Shown here in pieces: positions 1-14,100 of a stretch of DNA of 64,000 bases. Numbering within the stretch: the first letter of the stretch is position 1; every line of letters begins with the position of its first letter. The notes beneath the pieces are model-generated. The model made no database searches. It had not been told where the DNA came from and saw only the letters and a list, made by a program, of their open reading frames with translations. Source of the stretch: Perilla frutescens (Eukaryota; Streptophyta; Magnoliopsida; Lamiales; Lamiaceae); the NCBI GenBank assembly GCA_026008535.1, contig BRKX01000007.1:5975001-6039000 (forward strand), read 5' to 3'. The translations under genes and the position numbers were made by a program.

Positions 1-585
1 CGCAACTATGAATTAAGAGTTTTAACAAATTAATGTGGCGGATGATCAGCTTATAGAGTTTACATTGAAGTTCTCACTCTCATAATAAATAATGCTTTTT
101 TTGAAGAGTTTTTGGTATATATTTTGGTCCTTCACGCGTGCAGCTATACCCTTTGTAATATATATTTTGGTCCCGTGCGCGTGCATTTAACTCTTTGTAT
201 TCTTTGCTAAAAAACAAAAAAACTCTTTGTTTATATATTTTTCTTCTTAAAATAATCAAAAAAACTCTTGATATATATTTTAATTTGGTCCCGTACGCAT
301 GCAACAAACTTCTGGAGCAAAATAAACTTAGAAAATAAAAATAAAAACTCTGCATATATATAGACATCTTTTTTCTTGTATATATTAATAAAAAAAAACT
401 CTGCACATATGTAGGCATATTTTTCCTTTTATATATAAATAAAAATTAAAACTCTGCATATAAACTACGAAAATAAAATAAAAACTCTGCATATAAAAAG
501 AAGTGAATCATAGACAACGGGTTCTAAAACTGTTGTTTATAGCATATAAAAGTGTTTTAAATGATTAACGGTTGCATGTTGGGTT
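1..585. repeat. AT-rich sequence with a short imperfect tandem array
   Basis: No gene is visible. From about 345 to 497 the motif AAAACTCTGCATATA recurs four times with A/T-rich spacers (near 345, 395, 448 and 481). Before it, three lines carry a TTTGGTCC...GC(A/G)TGCA motif near 122, 168 and 285. The stretch 503-543 contains AGACAACGG and TGTTGTTTAT, resembling the subterminal motifs of CACTA elements. The open reading frame across this stretch on the minus strand is low-complexity and not believable. Confidence 0.5.
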
Positions 586-601
586 AAAGAGTCCGTTACC
601 T

Positions 602-818
602 GTCCCCTTGGCCGATGGCCTAGTGGTGGAGTGGTGTTTCTTGCGGCCAAAGGTCTCAAGTTCGACCCACCACCAACACCACTAGGTGTGAGCTTGTCAC
701 ACCTGGTCTGCCAAGTGTGATTTACCTCCCCTGTGTGGTTTGCAGGCTATTACATAGGAGCGGGATTTACCCAGTGCGCACCACGGTAGCGGTTGTGGGT
801 TATCCTCGACATACAAAA
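602..818 (+). mobile_element. tRNA-derived SINE with target-site duplication
   Basis: The head has a Pol III A box (TGGCCTAGTGG, 616-626) and a B box (AAGTTCGACCC, 658-668), as in tRNA-derived plant SINEs. The body ends in a short A tail (815-821). It is flanked by a 16-bp direct repeat, AAAGAGTCCGTTACCT at 586-601 and the same with one mismatch at 819-834, as expected from LINE-mediated insertion. It is not a tRNA gene: it lacks a closed cloverleaf and continues about 150 bp past the B box. The family cannot be named without a database. Confidence 0.8.
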
Positions 819-1086
819 AAAGAGTCTGTTACCTTTTTCCTCGTAGTCCCGAAATAACTTGCGGATGCTATGTAAGGTTATAATCGATGAGGAAAAAAAA
901 TATATAACATAGTTTAATAGAGAGAAATTTCCTAAATTAATTATGATGTTTTCTGTTGTAGTCATATTTGAAAGAATTTAGGTTCGTCTAGTTTTTCGGC
1001 TGAATATATAAAATATGAAAAATAAAGTACACAACGGAAATTAATTAAATAAGTATGGAAATTCAGAATTTAATTTGCTATAAATA

Positions 1087-1591
1087 GAGTTAATTACCAA
1101 AAAAATCACCATGTTTTCACATTTTTGTAAATTAGACACCATGTTTAAACCTAGTCAATTATAACACTACATTTTAATTTGTATGAGATTAAACATCTCT
1201 AATTCTTCAAAAGAGTTAAGTATGACGTGTTTGGTCTAAAAATTATGTTGGTAGTCATGTCAGCACACATGTGTAACAAATGACGTCGTTTTTGTTACTT
1301 TCTCTGTTTTTTTGTTAATAAGTGATTTTTTTAAATAATTATTTATTTCTAAAATAGAAAATATATTGAGAAAACTAATAAAATTGACATCGTTTGTTAC
1401 ACAGGTGTGCTGACGTGATTGTCAACGTAGTTTATAGATCATACACGTCATACTTAACTTGCCAGAAAAATTGGGGATGTATAATTCCATACAAATTAAA
1501 ACGTAGTCTTGTGATTGACTAAATTTAAACGTGATGTCTAATTTGCAAAAGTATGTAAACATTGTGATTTATTTGACAAGTAATAAACCCC
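1087..1591. mobile_element. Foldback MITE with ~200-bp inverted arms (MULE-like)
   Basis: The left arm (about 1087-1290) and right arm (about 1395-1591) are inverted, diverged copies of each other. Matching blocks include GTCAGCACACATGTGTAACA against TGTTACACAGGTGTGCTGAC, and TTAAGTATGACGTG against CACGTCATACTTAA. There is no coding capacity. Outer ends read GAGTTAATTAC and, reversed, GGGTTTATTAC. Flanking TATAAATA and TTTAAATA could be a decayed target duplication. Assignment to Mutator-type MITEs is inference from the long arms. Confidence 0.7.
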
Positions 1592-2500
1592 TTTAAATAC
1601 AGTGTATTTGTATTAATACTACCTCAAGACCAAAACTTCACTAAATATAAAGTGAATTATAAAAATACAATGTAAAGAAACGTCCCAATAAGGTATCGTC
1701 TTCTAACACGGGAATTTATATGAAATACATCCACTGTAAGATGGATGACAAAACAAAGGTTCGAATGTAGGCATACATCAAAGTTTACAACTCTAAAAGA
1801 AACTACTTTGAGCATGAATCTATACAGATGCAAACAAACGTTGAACAAATTGTTGAACATAAAACTCCTAACACTCAACACGGCATTCTGGATAGCGACG
1901 ACTCTTGTTTCTACATAGATATTCTCTCGAATCTGTTGTGTATCAATTTGAGACTTTGAGCCTTCTTTTATAGATGAGCAGTAGTGTTTTCATCAAAAAA
2001 GAAATATCCTATCAAACTTTTATAGATGAGTACTATGTAGATATTTCTTTCTCATCAAAAAAGAAATATGCCCTCCTTTTTTTCAACTCCCCCCCCCCCC
2101 CCCCTGCACTTTCATTTATTATAAGTTTTCCTCTCTACATACACTCTAACTATGTAGGTTTTGACATTTGCCACTTCAGATTTTTATGAAGTAGAAAAAC
2201 AAAACATATAGCTAGAGGGCCATATATAATTGCATTTTAATTTCCAACTTTTTTTGTGTGTTTTTCTGCTTTTGCTTATCGTTCCAAACCGTGTTTGATC
2301 ATGCATATGTAGAAACAACTTAGTTAAGAAAATATAACTGCAGCCTATTAATTCTAGTCAGAAGTCATTAAGGAAAGTGATTGTATTCAACAAAATGTAC
2401 TTGTGGATGGCTTTTCATTGTTTACTTTTTCAATTCTTGAGATTTTTTTTTTCTCTTTTCTTGGAAATGAGATATCTTAATCCTTTGAGGTTAGTTTCAC
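1592..2500. other. Intergenic, no recognised gene; 16-bp poly-C tract
   Basis: AT-rich upstream region of the receptor kinase gene. A partly repeated segment (about 1968-2010 and 2020-2070, sharing CATCAAAAAAGAAATAT) is followed by an uninterrupted run of 16 C at 2089-2104. Apparent ORFs here are short and without family resemblance. Confidence 0.5.
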
Positions 2501-2512
2501 TATATATATATA
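2501..2512 (+). promoter_or_regulatory. Putative TATA box of the receptor kinase gene
   Basis: TATATATATATA lies 68-79 bases before the ATG at 2580. It is followed by a pyrimidine-rich CCCTCTACAG that could hold the transcription start. That implies a 5' leader of about 40-50 bases. Position and composition are the only support. Confidence 0.4.
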
Positions 2513-2579
2513 CCCTCTACAGCCAGTTTAACTTACCAAGTAACAGCCCTAAATTGTAAGACAATTACTATATATTTTA

Positions 2580-5065
2580 ATGGAGACCTATGTCTTTTCT
2601 TTCGCTCTTATACTTTTGATTTTGAAAACCTTCACGTTGAGCTCATCATCAAATTTTGATTTTACCACTGATCAAGCCGCATTAATTGCCTTCAAAAATG
2701 GCATAACTATGGATCATAATGCTGTTTTGATCAAGAACTGGTCCATTGATGCTTCCATTTGTGACTGGATTGGCATCTCTTGCAGCATCAAACACCGCAG
2801 GGTCACGGCCCTCAATCTTTCCGGTTTCGAGCTCGTCGGAACCATTGCTCCACATCTTGGAAACTTAACGTTTCTTCGATCTTTAGATATTAGCTCCAAC
2901 CAATTCTCGGGCACCATACCCTCTCAGTTGTCTAAATTGCGCCGTTTGAATGAGATAAACGTCGGAACTAACAACCTCAGTGGGGAAATACCATCATGGT
3001 TTGGAGACTTATCTCATCTCCAACATATGAATCTGAGAAACAACAGCTTCTCAGGAAGAATCCCTCTTTCTCTGTTCAATATTTCAAAGTTACAGACTTT
3101 GAACATGGGGTTAAATCAACTTCATGGAAATATTCCACAGGAGATTGGAAATTTGAGCATGCTTACAAATTTATCATTATATTCTAACTATTTGGAAGGT
3201 AGTTAATTTTTATGATTATGAATAATTATTTCTATAATTAACATACTAGTGCATGCCGGATGAGATCCTCTGCTGCATATTTGGTGTTTCAATCTGTATT
3301 CCATGATCAAATTTATGAATTTTTATTTTATTTTTTTCATCAATTTTAATTTATTTTGTTTTTCTTCATTTCACACTTACTAATTTAGGGTTGATTCTAC
3401 CTAATTATGATTTATATTTATTTTTCAGTATTTAATTTTCAAAGAAATGGTTATTATAGTTGATTACTCCATCCATTTCGTTTTATTTGTTGTTTTAGAT
3501 TTTTTATCTAGAATTAACAATTAATTTTATGGACAAATATACCAATCCCTCGTATATGTCATAAAATCTTATTCAATTATATTTTCCTAAAATAAGATTT
3601 GTGATAGGGTTAAATTAGAGAGAGTGTGTGAATATATATAAAAATAACAAATATTTTGATACAAAATAAAAGGTTCAAACAATTAATAAAACGAAACGGA
3701 GGGAGTATTGTATAAATATGATTTATAATTTTTTAAATTTCAATATTTAACTTGTTGATAAATGTGACTAGGTCAATTATGTTATAATTAATTTTTATTT
3801 TGTAATACCTATGATTAAGCTTGTAAATTTGATCATTGAATATGAGTTGAAATACCGGATGTGGAATAGAGGACCCTAACCGAGTGCTGATATATGGATG
3901 TGGATGTTACAATTAAGGAAGCTCTTACATTTAAAGATATATATTAACTTCTCAAAACTATAACAGGAAATATTCCATCTTCTATCTTCAACAATATTTC
4001 CTTGTTGGAATCTGTGAACCTCTTCAACAACAGGTTGTCAGGAAACATCCCAACTTTCAACAATTTACCCATGCTCCAAGAGCTATATCTTGACAGCAAC
4101 AATTTCATCGGTATGTTTAATAATTTGAATCACCGTGAAAGTAAATATTTTAACTGTTAATTTTGTTATAGCATATCTGGTCTAACTGGTGCTCTTTGGT
4201 AAAAAAATTATAGGCAGCATACCAAAAGAAATTGGAAATCTCACTTGTTTGAAGACTTTAGTACTTTCTGATAACAACTTGACAGGTATATATCTATACG
4301 AGATTAAGATGTTGCTAAATCTAATTAATTTGTAACTATATATATGGTGGTAATCATTTTGATATTCGTTTTAAGTTCGCTAGATTGATTTGATTATTTA
4401 GATTGTATTTTTATCGACATTGCGTACACATTTTAGTTAGGATTTTGTTTACTAGTAGAGATGATGTACGTTGCACATAATTTATTTCATTTGCTAAAAA
4501 AAATATTATAATATGCAAAATTAATTAATATATATATTTTGAGTTAATTACACTTTCAATCTCATAAGAATAAGGTACAAATACTTTTAGTCCCAAAACA
4601 TATATTGTTAGTTTCAACTACATAAACGTTCACACTTTGCACCATAATGTGGCAGATCATTAGATTCCTTAAGCATATGTAAAAAATTCATCATCTATCT
4701 ATACATATATTATGAGAAAATTGTGGGATAGACAACGATTTTGATATAAACAGTTGTGTATAACATGATTTAATAATTATATGTTAGACAATAGATTTTA
4801 TATAATAAACAACAGTTAGGATTCAATAGACAACAATAGTGACATTTACTGTTGTAAATTTTCTTCTTCTTCTTCTTCTTCTTTTTTGCTTTTCCACCAC
4901 AACTTCGACAACAACCGTTGTCTTTTAACAAATTTTTGCAATCTTAAATATTCTTTTTTTTACTTGGAAATTTGAGATTGTAACATCTTTTATTTTATTT
5001 TTTTTATGCACAGATTTGTAGTACTCTACATTTAATTTGTCAGCTAAACAAATAGTTTTCATTTG

Positions 5066-5103
<38 letters not shown>

Positions 5104-8100
5104 TAATAATATAACACAATTTGTAATAATTTCTTATTTTTCTATTTCAATTTCATCATTTCAAATAATTAAATAATTATATTTCTTATATCTCTCATAT
5201 ATTTAAAGAAATAAAATGTTCTTTAATCGTGGACAATTATACATTCATATTTATAAAATTGTGTCATTTGAAATATTCCAATCCGATCTTTCTAATATAA
5301 ATTTTCATTTAGTTCCTAAAGTTTAATTTTCTTTTTGTTTGTCATAACTACACAAAATTGATTTTCTTATCTAATAGATTAATGTATGTGCCACATGTTT
5401 TATTAGTTTTAAATAATTGAACAGAACCTATAGAATTCAAAAATAATCATACACAATATATATAATTATAAAATAATCATAATAGTAAAAATATAAACAA
5501 TGATAATTATTAATTTATGCATCGCACAAGAGAAATACTAGTATTGATATAAGCCTCATCCTCCTAATCATTGTCGATGTAAAATTCATTGTATGTGAAA
5601 ATAGAATATAAATTTGCCTAAAAGAAGGAAAACACTTAAATTTATCAAAATTAAAAAAAAAGTATTGGGCCAAGATCTTGATTTAATGATTTCAAATAAT
5701 GCAATTTATTTTCTAAATTATAACACAATTAAAATGATAATATTTCATCAAATTTTGGACACAACAATTATCAAGTCAGTAGTGGTTATAACGTATAATA
5801 TATGTTGATGAATAATATTGCATACCCATTAATTAAGTGATCACGTAGAAGTTATATATTAATTTTTCATATATATATATATATATGCTTATAAGTATCT
5901 TTAATATACCTTTATACATTAGATATGATGAGATAATTTTATAATTGAATATTTTCATTTATATTGTTGAACAAATTCTTACTTCGCCTATTTTGTTATT
6001 ATTTAAACCAAATATAAGTATATAACAACTCAAAATTTTCAAATGTCATAGTAAATTTCCACATCACATGCACCCTAAAGTCATATTATGATTTTCGTTC
6101 ATATTAATTAAATTAAATAAGATCAACAACATCATAATTGTCAAATGATATTTATTAACAACATCATAATTGTCTAATGAACTTTATTAACAACATCATA
6201 ATTAATTGTCAAATGATATTTATGAAGATCAACAACATCATAATTGTCAAATGATATTTATTAAAATTTATATCTTATTCTATAATTAATTTTATAAAAT
6301 ATAAACTGAAGTATTTCTATCATGTTTGTAGCATTACATGAAAAAGTAAAAAAAAAAAAAAAACTACAATTGGTCTTTTCTTTAATTCGTGTGAAATATT
6401 TTACGATAATTTGATGTCCACGTAGATATACATATGAAAATCTCCAACTACATCATATTTAATTGACCATAATTTGAAAATTATTTGAAAATCTCTGACT
6501 AAGTTCATATTATTAAAACTATTTTTTTATAATGTGTGAAAAATAAAAAACACTCAAAGTTCGTATATATTAAGGAAATTAACCCTTGAAGTTTCCTAAG
6601 ATGATTTTGAAAATAGTATACATATAAACTGCAAGTGAAACCACATAAACACAATAAGGCTAACAAGATAGTTGATTTGCAAAATATTTTCTAGGTGTTC
6701 TTTTTTCTTTCAATGTTGAAGATATTAACTAATATACTATAATAAAAACTTTTATGAGATGGTCTAACTAGTTACAATCTGTTAGACGGGTCATATTGAT
6801 CTAAAAACATCCCCAATCTGCATCCAGCATAAAATGTGATGGCGGTCTCACTCGCCAGCTACACTTTTTTCTTCTTTCCTCGTTATTTTTGCTGTTTTTC
6901 GCACTTTCTTCATTTTATTCAGTTTTTTTTTCAAATACCTTCTATTTCATTCCAACTAATTATCGAGCGTAATGCGTCAGCCGATAGATAAAAATATTAA
7001 ATTAATTCATTTTAATTTTAGGATTCACAAATTTCATTTTAGAGTATATATTCCTTTAAGAAAATTAGTTATCGAGCGCAGTGTATGAGCCTATGCATTT
7101 ATGTAGGGTGAACATTAAGATTGGGCAAGTGCACTGCGCGAGATGCCACATAAATAAAATTATATTAATGCAAAAAATTGAATCAATTCAATTTAATTTA
7201 GGGTATATATTTATTTTGTAAAATAAATTCAAGTTAATCGTAAAAAAATATCAAATTTAGTGTACAAGTTTACATGTTAGCATAAGACGAATGCATTGCG
7301 GGAGACGCCGGATAAAAAATTAATTAATTCATAACGGTATATATATATATATAATTGTAAAAAAATAAAAATAAAAAGAAGAATTTCAAATTAAAAAAAA
7401 AAAAGGTCAAAGAAGATCCGTCTAATGGATCTGTATAAAGTTACACATGAGACTACTCCAAATTTCTAAATTTTAAAATTTAATTATCAATTATAACGAA
7501 TGTATATGATATTGGTTCATATCTAAGTATATCTTGTGATTCAAATTGGGGGAAATATTACGAACACGTGCAACACATTAGTTTAATTATAGATAGATAG
7601 ATCAAGATTGTTAAGTACGAGGGGAGTTGAATTTGATATGTATTTGAGTTTTATTGTTCACTTCTTGGCATTCTTCAAAATTAACGATATTGTGATCCTT
7701 TCGTGTTGAGTTTTATTGTTCACTTATTGGAATCTCTCCTAAACATTGTCGTTTCTCTATCTAGTCATGAATGATGCATGCATTTGTCTTTGTGAAGTCG
7801 ATGCCCTCCTACAATAAATAAAAATTCAAAACATAAAAATTACAGAAATTTGGTAAAATAATAAAAAAACGATTAAAAATCGTATGAGATTCCATCGCAT
7901 GATTTTTTTTTACATTATCGATTACATGGTGTTTTGGCCACATTTTTCAGATTTTGTAATTGCCTAGCAAAAATCCTACATTAATTAGTTCTCAACAGCA
8001 AATCAAAAAAATATTTATCTCATTGTATAATTCAGGTCACATACCAAAGCAAGTTGGGAACCTTACTTCACTGAAAATGCTAGATGTTGCATATAACAAA

Positions 8101-11100
8101 TTGGCAGGTATGTTAATTTATAAACAATTGTACACACTAATTATATCTTTGTCACCTTATTTTTTCCATTATATATTTAAGGGATGCTTCTCGGTACATG
8201 GCCTATGTACCCAACACTGAGTCAGACGGCACATGGCGCCACGCCTGGCGCGTGGATGCCACAAGCCTTTTTTTCCTTTTTTTTTTACATTTTGATTTTC
8301 TTTCTGAATAATTTTTTATTTTGTTAATTTTCCCAAAAAATTAATACCATTAAATTAAAGTAAATTAACTTTTTTATACAGCGACGCACAGTGCACGAGT
8401 CCACACGTTAATTATTATTTTCGAAATAAATATATATTCTAAAATTGAATTAGTGAACTAAAAGATTAAAGTGAATTAATTTATTTATTTTTTTTAATTC
8501 GAGTACTTGAGCAGTGCACTTGCTCGATGCTAACATGTGGGGCTCGTGCAATACACATGACAATTAATTTTGTCAAAATTAAATATACCTTAATTAATGG
8601 AATTAGTGCACCTAACTGGAAATAATAAACTCTAATTAAGATGTATTAAATAGTAATGGTGATTTAATAGACTCATACATATCGCTACAAAGGATACTTT
8701 TTCATATAACAAGCTAGTGATACTTTTTCTAACGGATATTGTTATTTTTTTGGAATCAGATAGGGTTGACCTTCGAATTTCACCCAACTTTTACCCGTTG
8801 TACCTACAAATTAGTAAATGCAACATATCAATACTAATATGAAAATTGTGTTATCTTACAATTTTGAATTTGCCTATTATAACCATATTTTATATTTTAT
8901 CTAAGGCTAATAATGTAATCATCTTATATTATTTAATATTTTATTATTCTTTGTATTCTAATAATTAATCTATGATTCACTATCTAATATATATTCTAAC
9001 CTTAAAAATTCTAATTCGTTAAAAACCTATCAAGATATCATAATCAGTAAATATAATTAACTTAAATTCAAATACCTTATTAAAATTCAAAAAAATTTAA
9101 TAACTAATCTATGATTAACATTCTAATATTCTAAGCCAAAAAATTCCAATTCATTAAAAACCTATCAAGATGGCATAATCATTAAAATAATTAAGTTAAA
9201 TTCAAATACCTTATTAAAATTCATAATTTTGTACATGTTTAAGATTAAAAAAATGGGCTAATTAAACTTTTAGGATCATATTACTTAATAATCAAAATAA
9301 CCCGATAACCTGTGATGTTCAGTTTATTTCTATAAATTAAAATCAGACTCATGTGAATATTAAACATTGTCAACCATAAGTAAATCAAAAGAAAATCATA
9401 ATTACAATCTCGTATACTTTAAAGGAAGAATTAATTGTCTACCAAATTGAAAAGGAAAAAATCAATATATTTATAATTTGCTACCATTTTTTATATAAAA
9501 TATTTCATATTCTTAATCAATAAAATAAATTATTCATTAAATGAATTTCATAAAATCCTATAATATTCTTTAAAACATAACAACCAAGACAGTAAAGACA
9601 TGTATTGATTGACAACAAAAGATAAGAAGCTTGTACTTTATTTGCATTATTTATTAATTTTTTTAGTAATACATTTAAAAATATAATCCACATTTATATG
9701 AGTTGGAAATTTAATCTACTACTGATAAATTTATATAATCTATTATATAAAAAGAGTTTGATAAACTTTAGTATGCAACTATTCTATCCCTGTAATACAT
9801 TTTATTTGAAGATAATACAATAAATATAATATAGTTACATGTACATTTTATTAAGAAAAAAAATCATGCATTTTTCATTGACAAAAAATAATAATTTGTG
9901 AGATTTTGATCATATTGGTGTCTTCATTGAATATGTGTATGGAATTCATTAAGACATTATTATTGGTTCGATTATACTAAAAGATATATTTATTTCAAAT
10001 GATGTCTGAATTAGGTGTGTTTTACTGGAAAAAAAAAGGAAAATGAACAAACCAGGAAACAAAAAAACTTACAAACTAAATGATCAAAATAAGACATTAG
10101 GGGTATGCCTCATTAAAACCTAAGAGAGTAAAACTTCAATTGGAGAACCTCTGATAGGAAAAAGAGTGTCCACTTTATAAATGCAAGTAAAAATAAAATA
10201 ATATTACTTTCGAATGATGTCACATCTATGTATATTTATATTTCTTTGAGTTACATATTCTAATTTGATGTATAATCACAGAGATTCCATTAATATCCTT
10301 AATGCATTATACTATATATTGATTAGATATGAATTACAAATTAGTCATAAATACATTGCCCGTGTATTTATGTAAAAAAAATTCTTTATTTTTTATTAGA
10401 GAACATTAAATGTATTTTAATATCAATTTGTGAATGTTGAATTTGCATACCGTGGATGTTAAATATACAAATAAAAAATGGTGATATTATTGAAATATTT
10501 TAAAAATCACGTCGAATTGTAAAATGGGTCAAATATAGTAATTTATTTGGAAGTTATATATCCCTATAATTATTCAATATACTTCAATCTTAATTTTTCC
10601 AATAAATTACTAATTCACACCATGCAATATCAACAATATGAATATTGTTACGTACCAATAATGTGTAACTTAGTTAGTACTCCTTCCATTTATAAGGTTG
10701 AGAAACTTGGGTACGAATCCCATTTCCCCCACCCCCAACTCAAAAAAATAATGTGAATATTGGTTAACCAAAATAGATATAAAAAATAGAAAAATACAAT
10801 ATGCTTTTACAAATATAGTAATGATTTCAATTCAAGGATCGAAGTGCACAAAAAAATTATCCCTTATGTGATTGTATTAATAATAATTAATTTAATGAAA
10901 TATTATTCTGACAAATTATTCATTTGTATTAAAGTGGGGTTTTTTTTAAGTTATTAATTTGTAAAATTATATATGTTGCAAATGTCATATGGTTTAGATT
11001 ATACTACTATTATTGTCTAAAATATACTTACTTTGTAGCAATATGCTTCACAACTCATTAAACTTAAGGTTAATTAGTTTAAATATAATTAACTATACAT

Positions 11101-14100
11101 CAATATTTATTCTCAATATGAACTTTAAATTGATATACCCAACTTATAAGAAAAACTTAATTTTTTTATAATTACAACATCAGTTCGAAAATTGTTCATG
11201 ATATTTAAATTTATTAACCCTTAAATTTAAGATAATTTTTTGTTTCATATAATTTTAAAATTATAGAGGTTAATATTTAAAATATACAAATCGGTGAAAA
11301 TATAATTATTTAAATACTATTTATAAGAGAATATATCAATTTAAATTTTACACATACAAATAATTATATATATATATATGTTATCTTTTACATTATAGTG
11401 ATGATTAATACATACTTTTTATAATGATAGACACATTTTAATTTCTCAAAATTAATATAATTGTTGTTATCAATATAAATTATATTATATGCTGGCAAAT
11501 AATTCTTTTTTACTTGGATGATAAACCTTCTCATATTCATGTACTTTTATATTTTGTTTGGATAGGACTTTGTACATTTTTTTCGTAAGTCCCTTCTACT
11601 TTTTAATATTTATTATATTATTTAATGGAGCAACCAAACAAACATAGTTGTTAAGTTTTATATTATTTTAAATAAAACTTAAGTTATTTAAATAAATTTG
11701 TATTTTATATATTTTTGCATTTACATATGTAGTTATATATTTAAAATATAAACACTAAGATCCATTATTGTATAAGCTATTATTATATTGATATTTTTGT
11801 ATATCTTCAATTGAATTAAATGGAAACTAAAGTTGTTTTTTTTAAAATATTGCAGTACCTTTTAAATATGTATATATATATATATATTACTACAAATAGA
11901 AGCAATATATCAAATGTAAGAACTAATTATATGTATATATTGCATATGATACATAATTTTAAATTAAAAGTTAAAAAAGGCACACAATTTTAGTGGGAAT
12001 CAAAATACTACTAGAATTTGAAATAAAATTAAAATATTAAAAAACTCATACAGTATATCCAAGTTCAAATTTCAAAAAAGGGGAAAAATATTTCAATTTG
12101 CTCATTTTCTTATTTGCTTAGAAGCACTTTAGTCCATTTTTACTTTTTTGGTGCAAATTGATATCTTAACTATTTAAAATGCATCAACTTAACAAACAGA
12201 GGGAGATGAAAGTTAATAACATTTGTTAAAACACACTTTTTTGGACCATTTAACACACTTACACACATTTTTTACTCACATATAAATTAAATATGAATGT
12301 TTCAAAAAATTCTAATAGAAGTCCAATAGTCATATTGTCGGAGTTCTATGACGATGTGTGGTTAAAACGGTTCAAAATGGAGGAGATCAAGATTTATAAC
12401 TCAAAATGGCCAAGATCAAGATTGAGAGACAAAATAAAAACAAAACAAAAGTAAAAGGGAAACTAAAGAGAAAAAACAAGAAAAAAAGAACATAAAGTAT
12501 TTAATTCATATGTGTGTAGAAGTGTGTGTTAGTGTGTGAAATGATAGTAGGATCGAATCACATCTGCAATATCTAACGCGTAAAAACTATGTTAGAATTT
12601 CCATCAGGTATAATTTATGTTCTATAATTTTCTTTATTTTTTTTACTCATACACACAACCGGTGGTATTTAGAAGATTCGAACATGTTCTATATTTTTCT
12701 TGAAATTGAACAGGTTAATAAATTTTTGTTATTTTCAAAGTTAATATTAGAAATACACTGGAGTTAAAAATATTTTTCAACCAAACGTGTGATAAACGTC
12801 TGTGCAATAATTTATATAAGAAACATACTAAATTCTCATGAAAATGTTTAGGAAATTTTTTTGAAATTATTAATCTTATAATAGTCATTTTTTTTAAACC
12901 ATTAATTTTATGATAGTGAAATACTATTCTTGTAGTGACATAAATACTAATTCAATTGAAATACAGACATTTCTTGTACGTTTTGAAAAATATAAGTACA
13001 AAACAAACCAAGATTTTTTCTACATTCAAATACTTTATTTATTATATTTTAGTAATTTCTTAAATGAAATGTAGATGAATTTTATGAAACAAAATTATAT
13101 TTGTTTTTTTTATTAATGTAGAAAATAATAAACATCATAATAAAAATGGAGAGAAATGTAAAATGCACTTATGAAAAAAATATATGTTAAAATCTCAACT
13201 TTTACACTAATAATTATCTTATTTCAATTTTTATAATTTAAAAAATAAATTTCACAATTAAAAATCATTAAATCAAGATGATAATCTAATCAATTTATTT
13301 TAATAAAAATTAAATTATTGACAAACAATTTAGGTTTTCCCATTTTGTTTTATGCGAATTTAAATTATATTTCACATATATATTAAGAATTTGAACTTAG
13401 TAAGATACATAATTCAACATGAAATTTAACACAAATATGGATTACTTATCATTCATTACCCTTAGATAAACTCAAAATTATAAAATAATTAGAAAATAAA
13501 TAATAGGGAAAAGGGTCTCTCAGCCCCTGTACTTTTTTTTGGCTCAATTAAGCCCCTGAACTTTTTTTTTTTCGGTCTATTGGGCCCCTCCGTCAAGCCC
13601 CTCTTGATGGGGCCGTTAGTTCGACCTAAAACGACATCGTTTTAGGGTTTATTTATATTAAAAAAATTCTAAATTCAATTAAAAATGCACCCGACCCATT
13701 TTGATGGAAACCCGACCCGACTCAGAGATAAACCCGTCCCATTTAGCTTTAAAATGGGGGAAATTAGGGCGGGTTTAGGGTTCTCAATTCCAATTGACAT
13801 TCACTTTCTCTCCCACTTTCCATTCTTCCCAAAATTTGCAGACCTCGCAACCACCGCTGCCATTATCCCATTTCCGGCTGCCGCCGCCTTAAGGCCTCTT
13901 CCGTCGTCATCATCGTCCACTGTCAACCTTAACTTCTTCACATCGCAGCCGCCAGCCTTACCTTCTCCCCTCCTTTCGCACAACAACCGATGACCTTCAC
14001 ACAGTAGTCACTGAAAATAATGGAGGTTGTGACCTTTTTTCCGGCAAAGCTCCAGACCAGGTCAACGTGCCTAGTGGACATCTACTGCAACATTTGATCT

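Noticed and set aside
611..690. tRNA gene from the A and B boxes
   Set aside because: No cloverleaf can be closed, the sequence continues to an A tail and is bounded by a target duplication: a SINE.
2089..2104. Poly-C run as a functional quadruplex or i-motif
   Set aside because: A bare homopolymer with no supporting context; recorded only as a tract.
7960..8220. 86-residue stand-alone LRR gene
   Set aside because: The LRR part is exon 4 of the receptor kinase (8036-8107) with exact splice sites and matching phase.
13685..13993. 102-residue Ser/Pro-rich protein gene
   Set aside because: Starts inside a MULE terminal inverted repeat and has no known domain; treated as transposon content.
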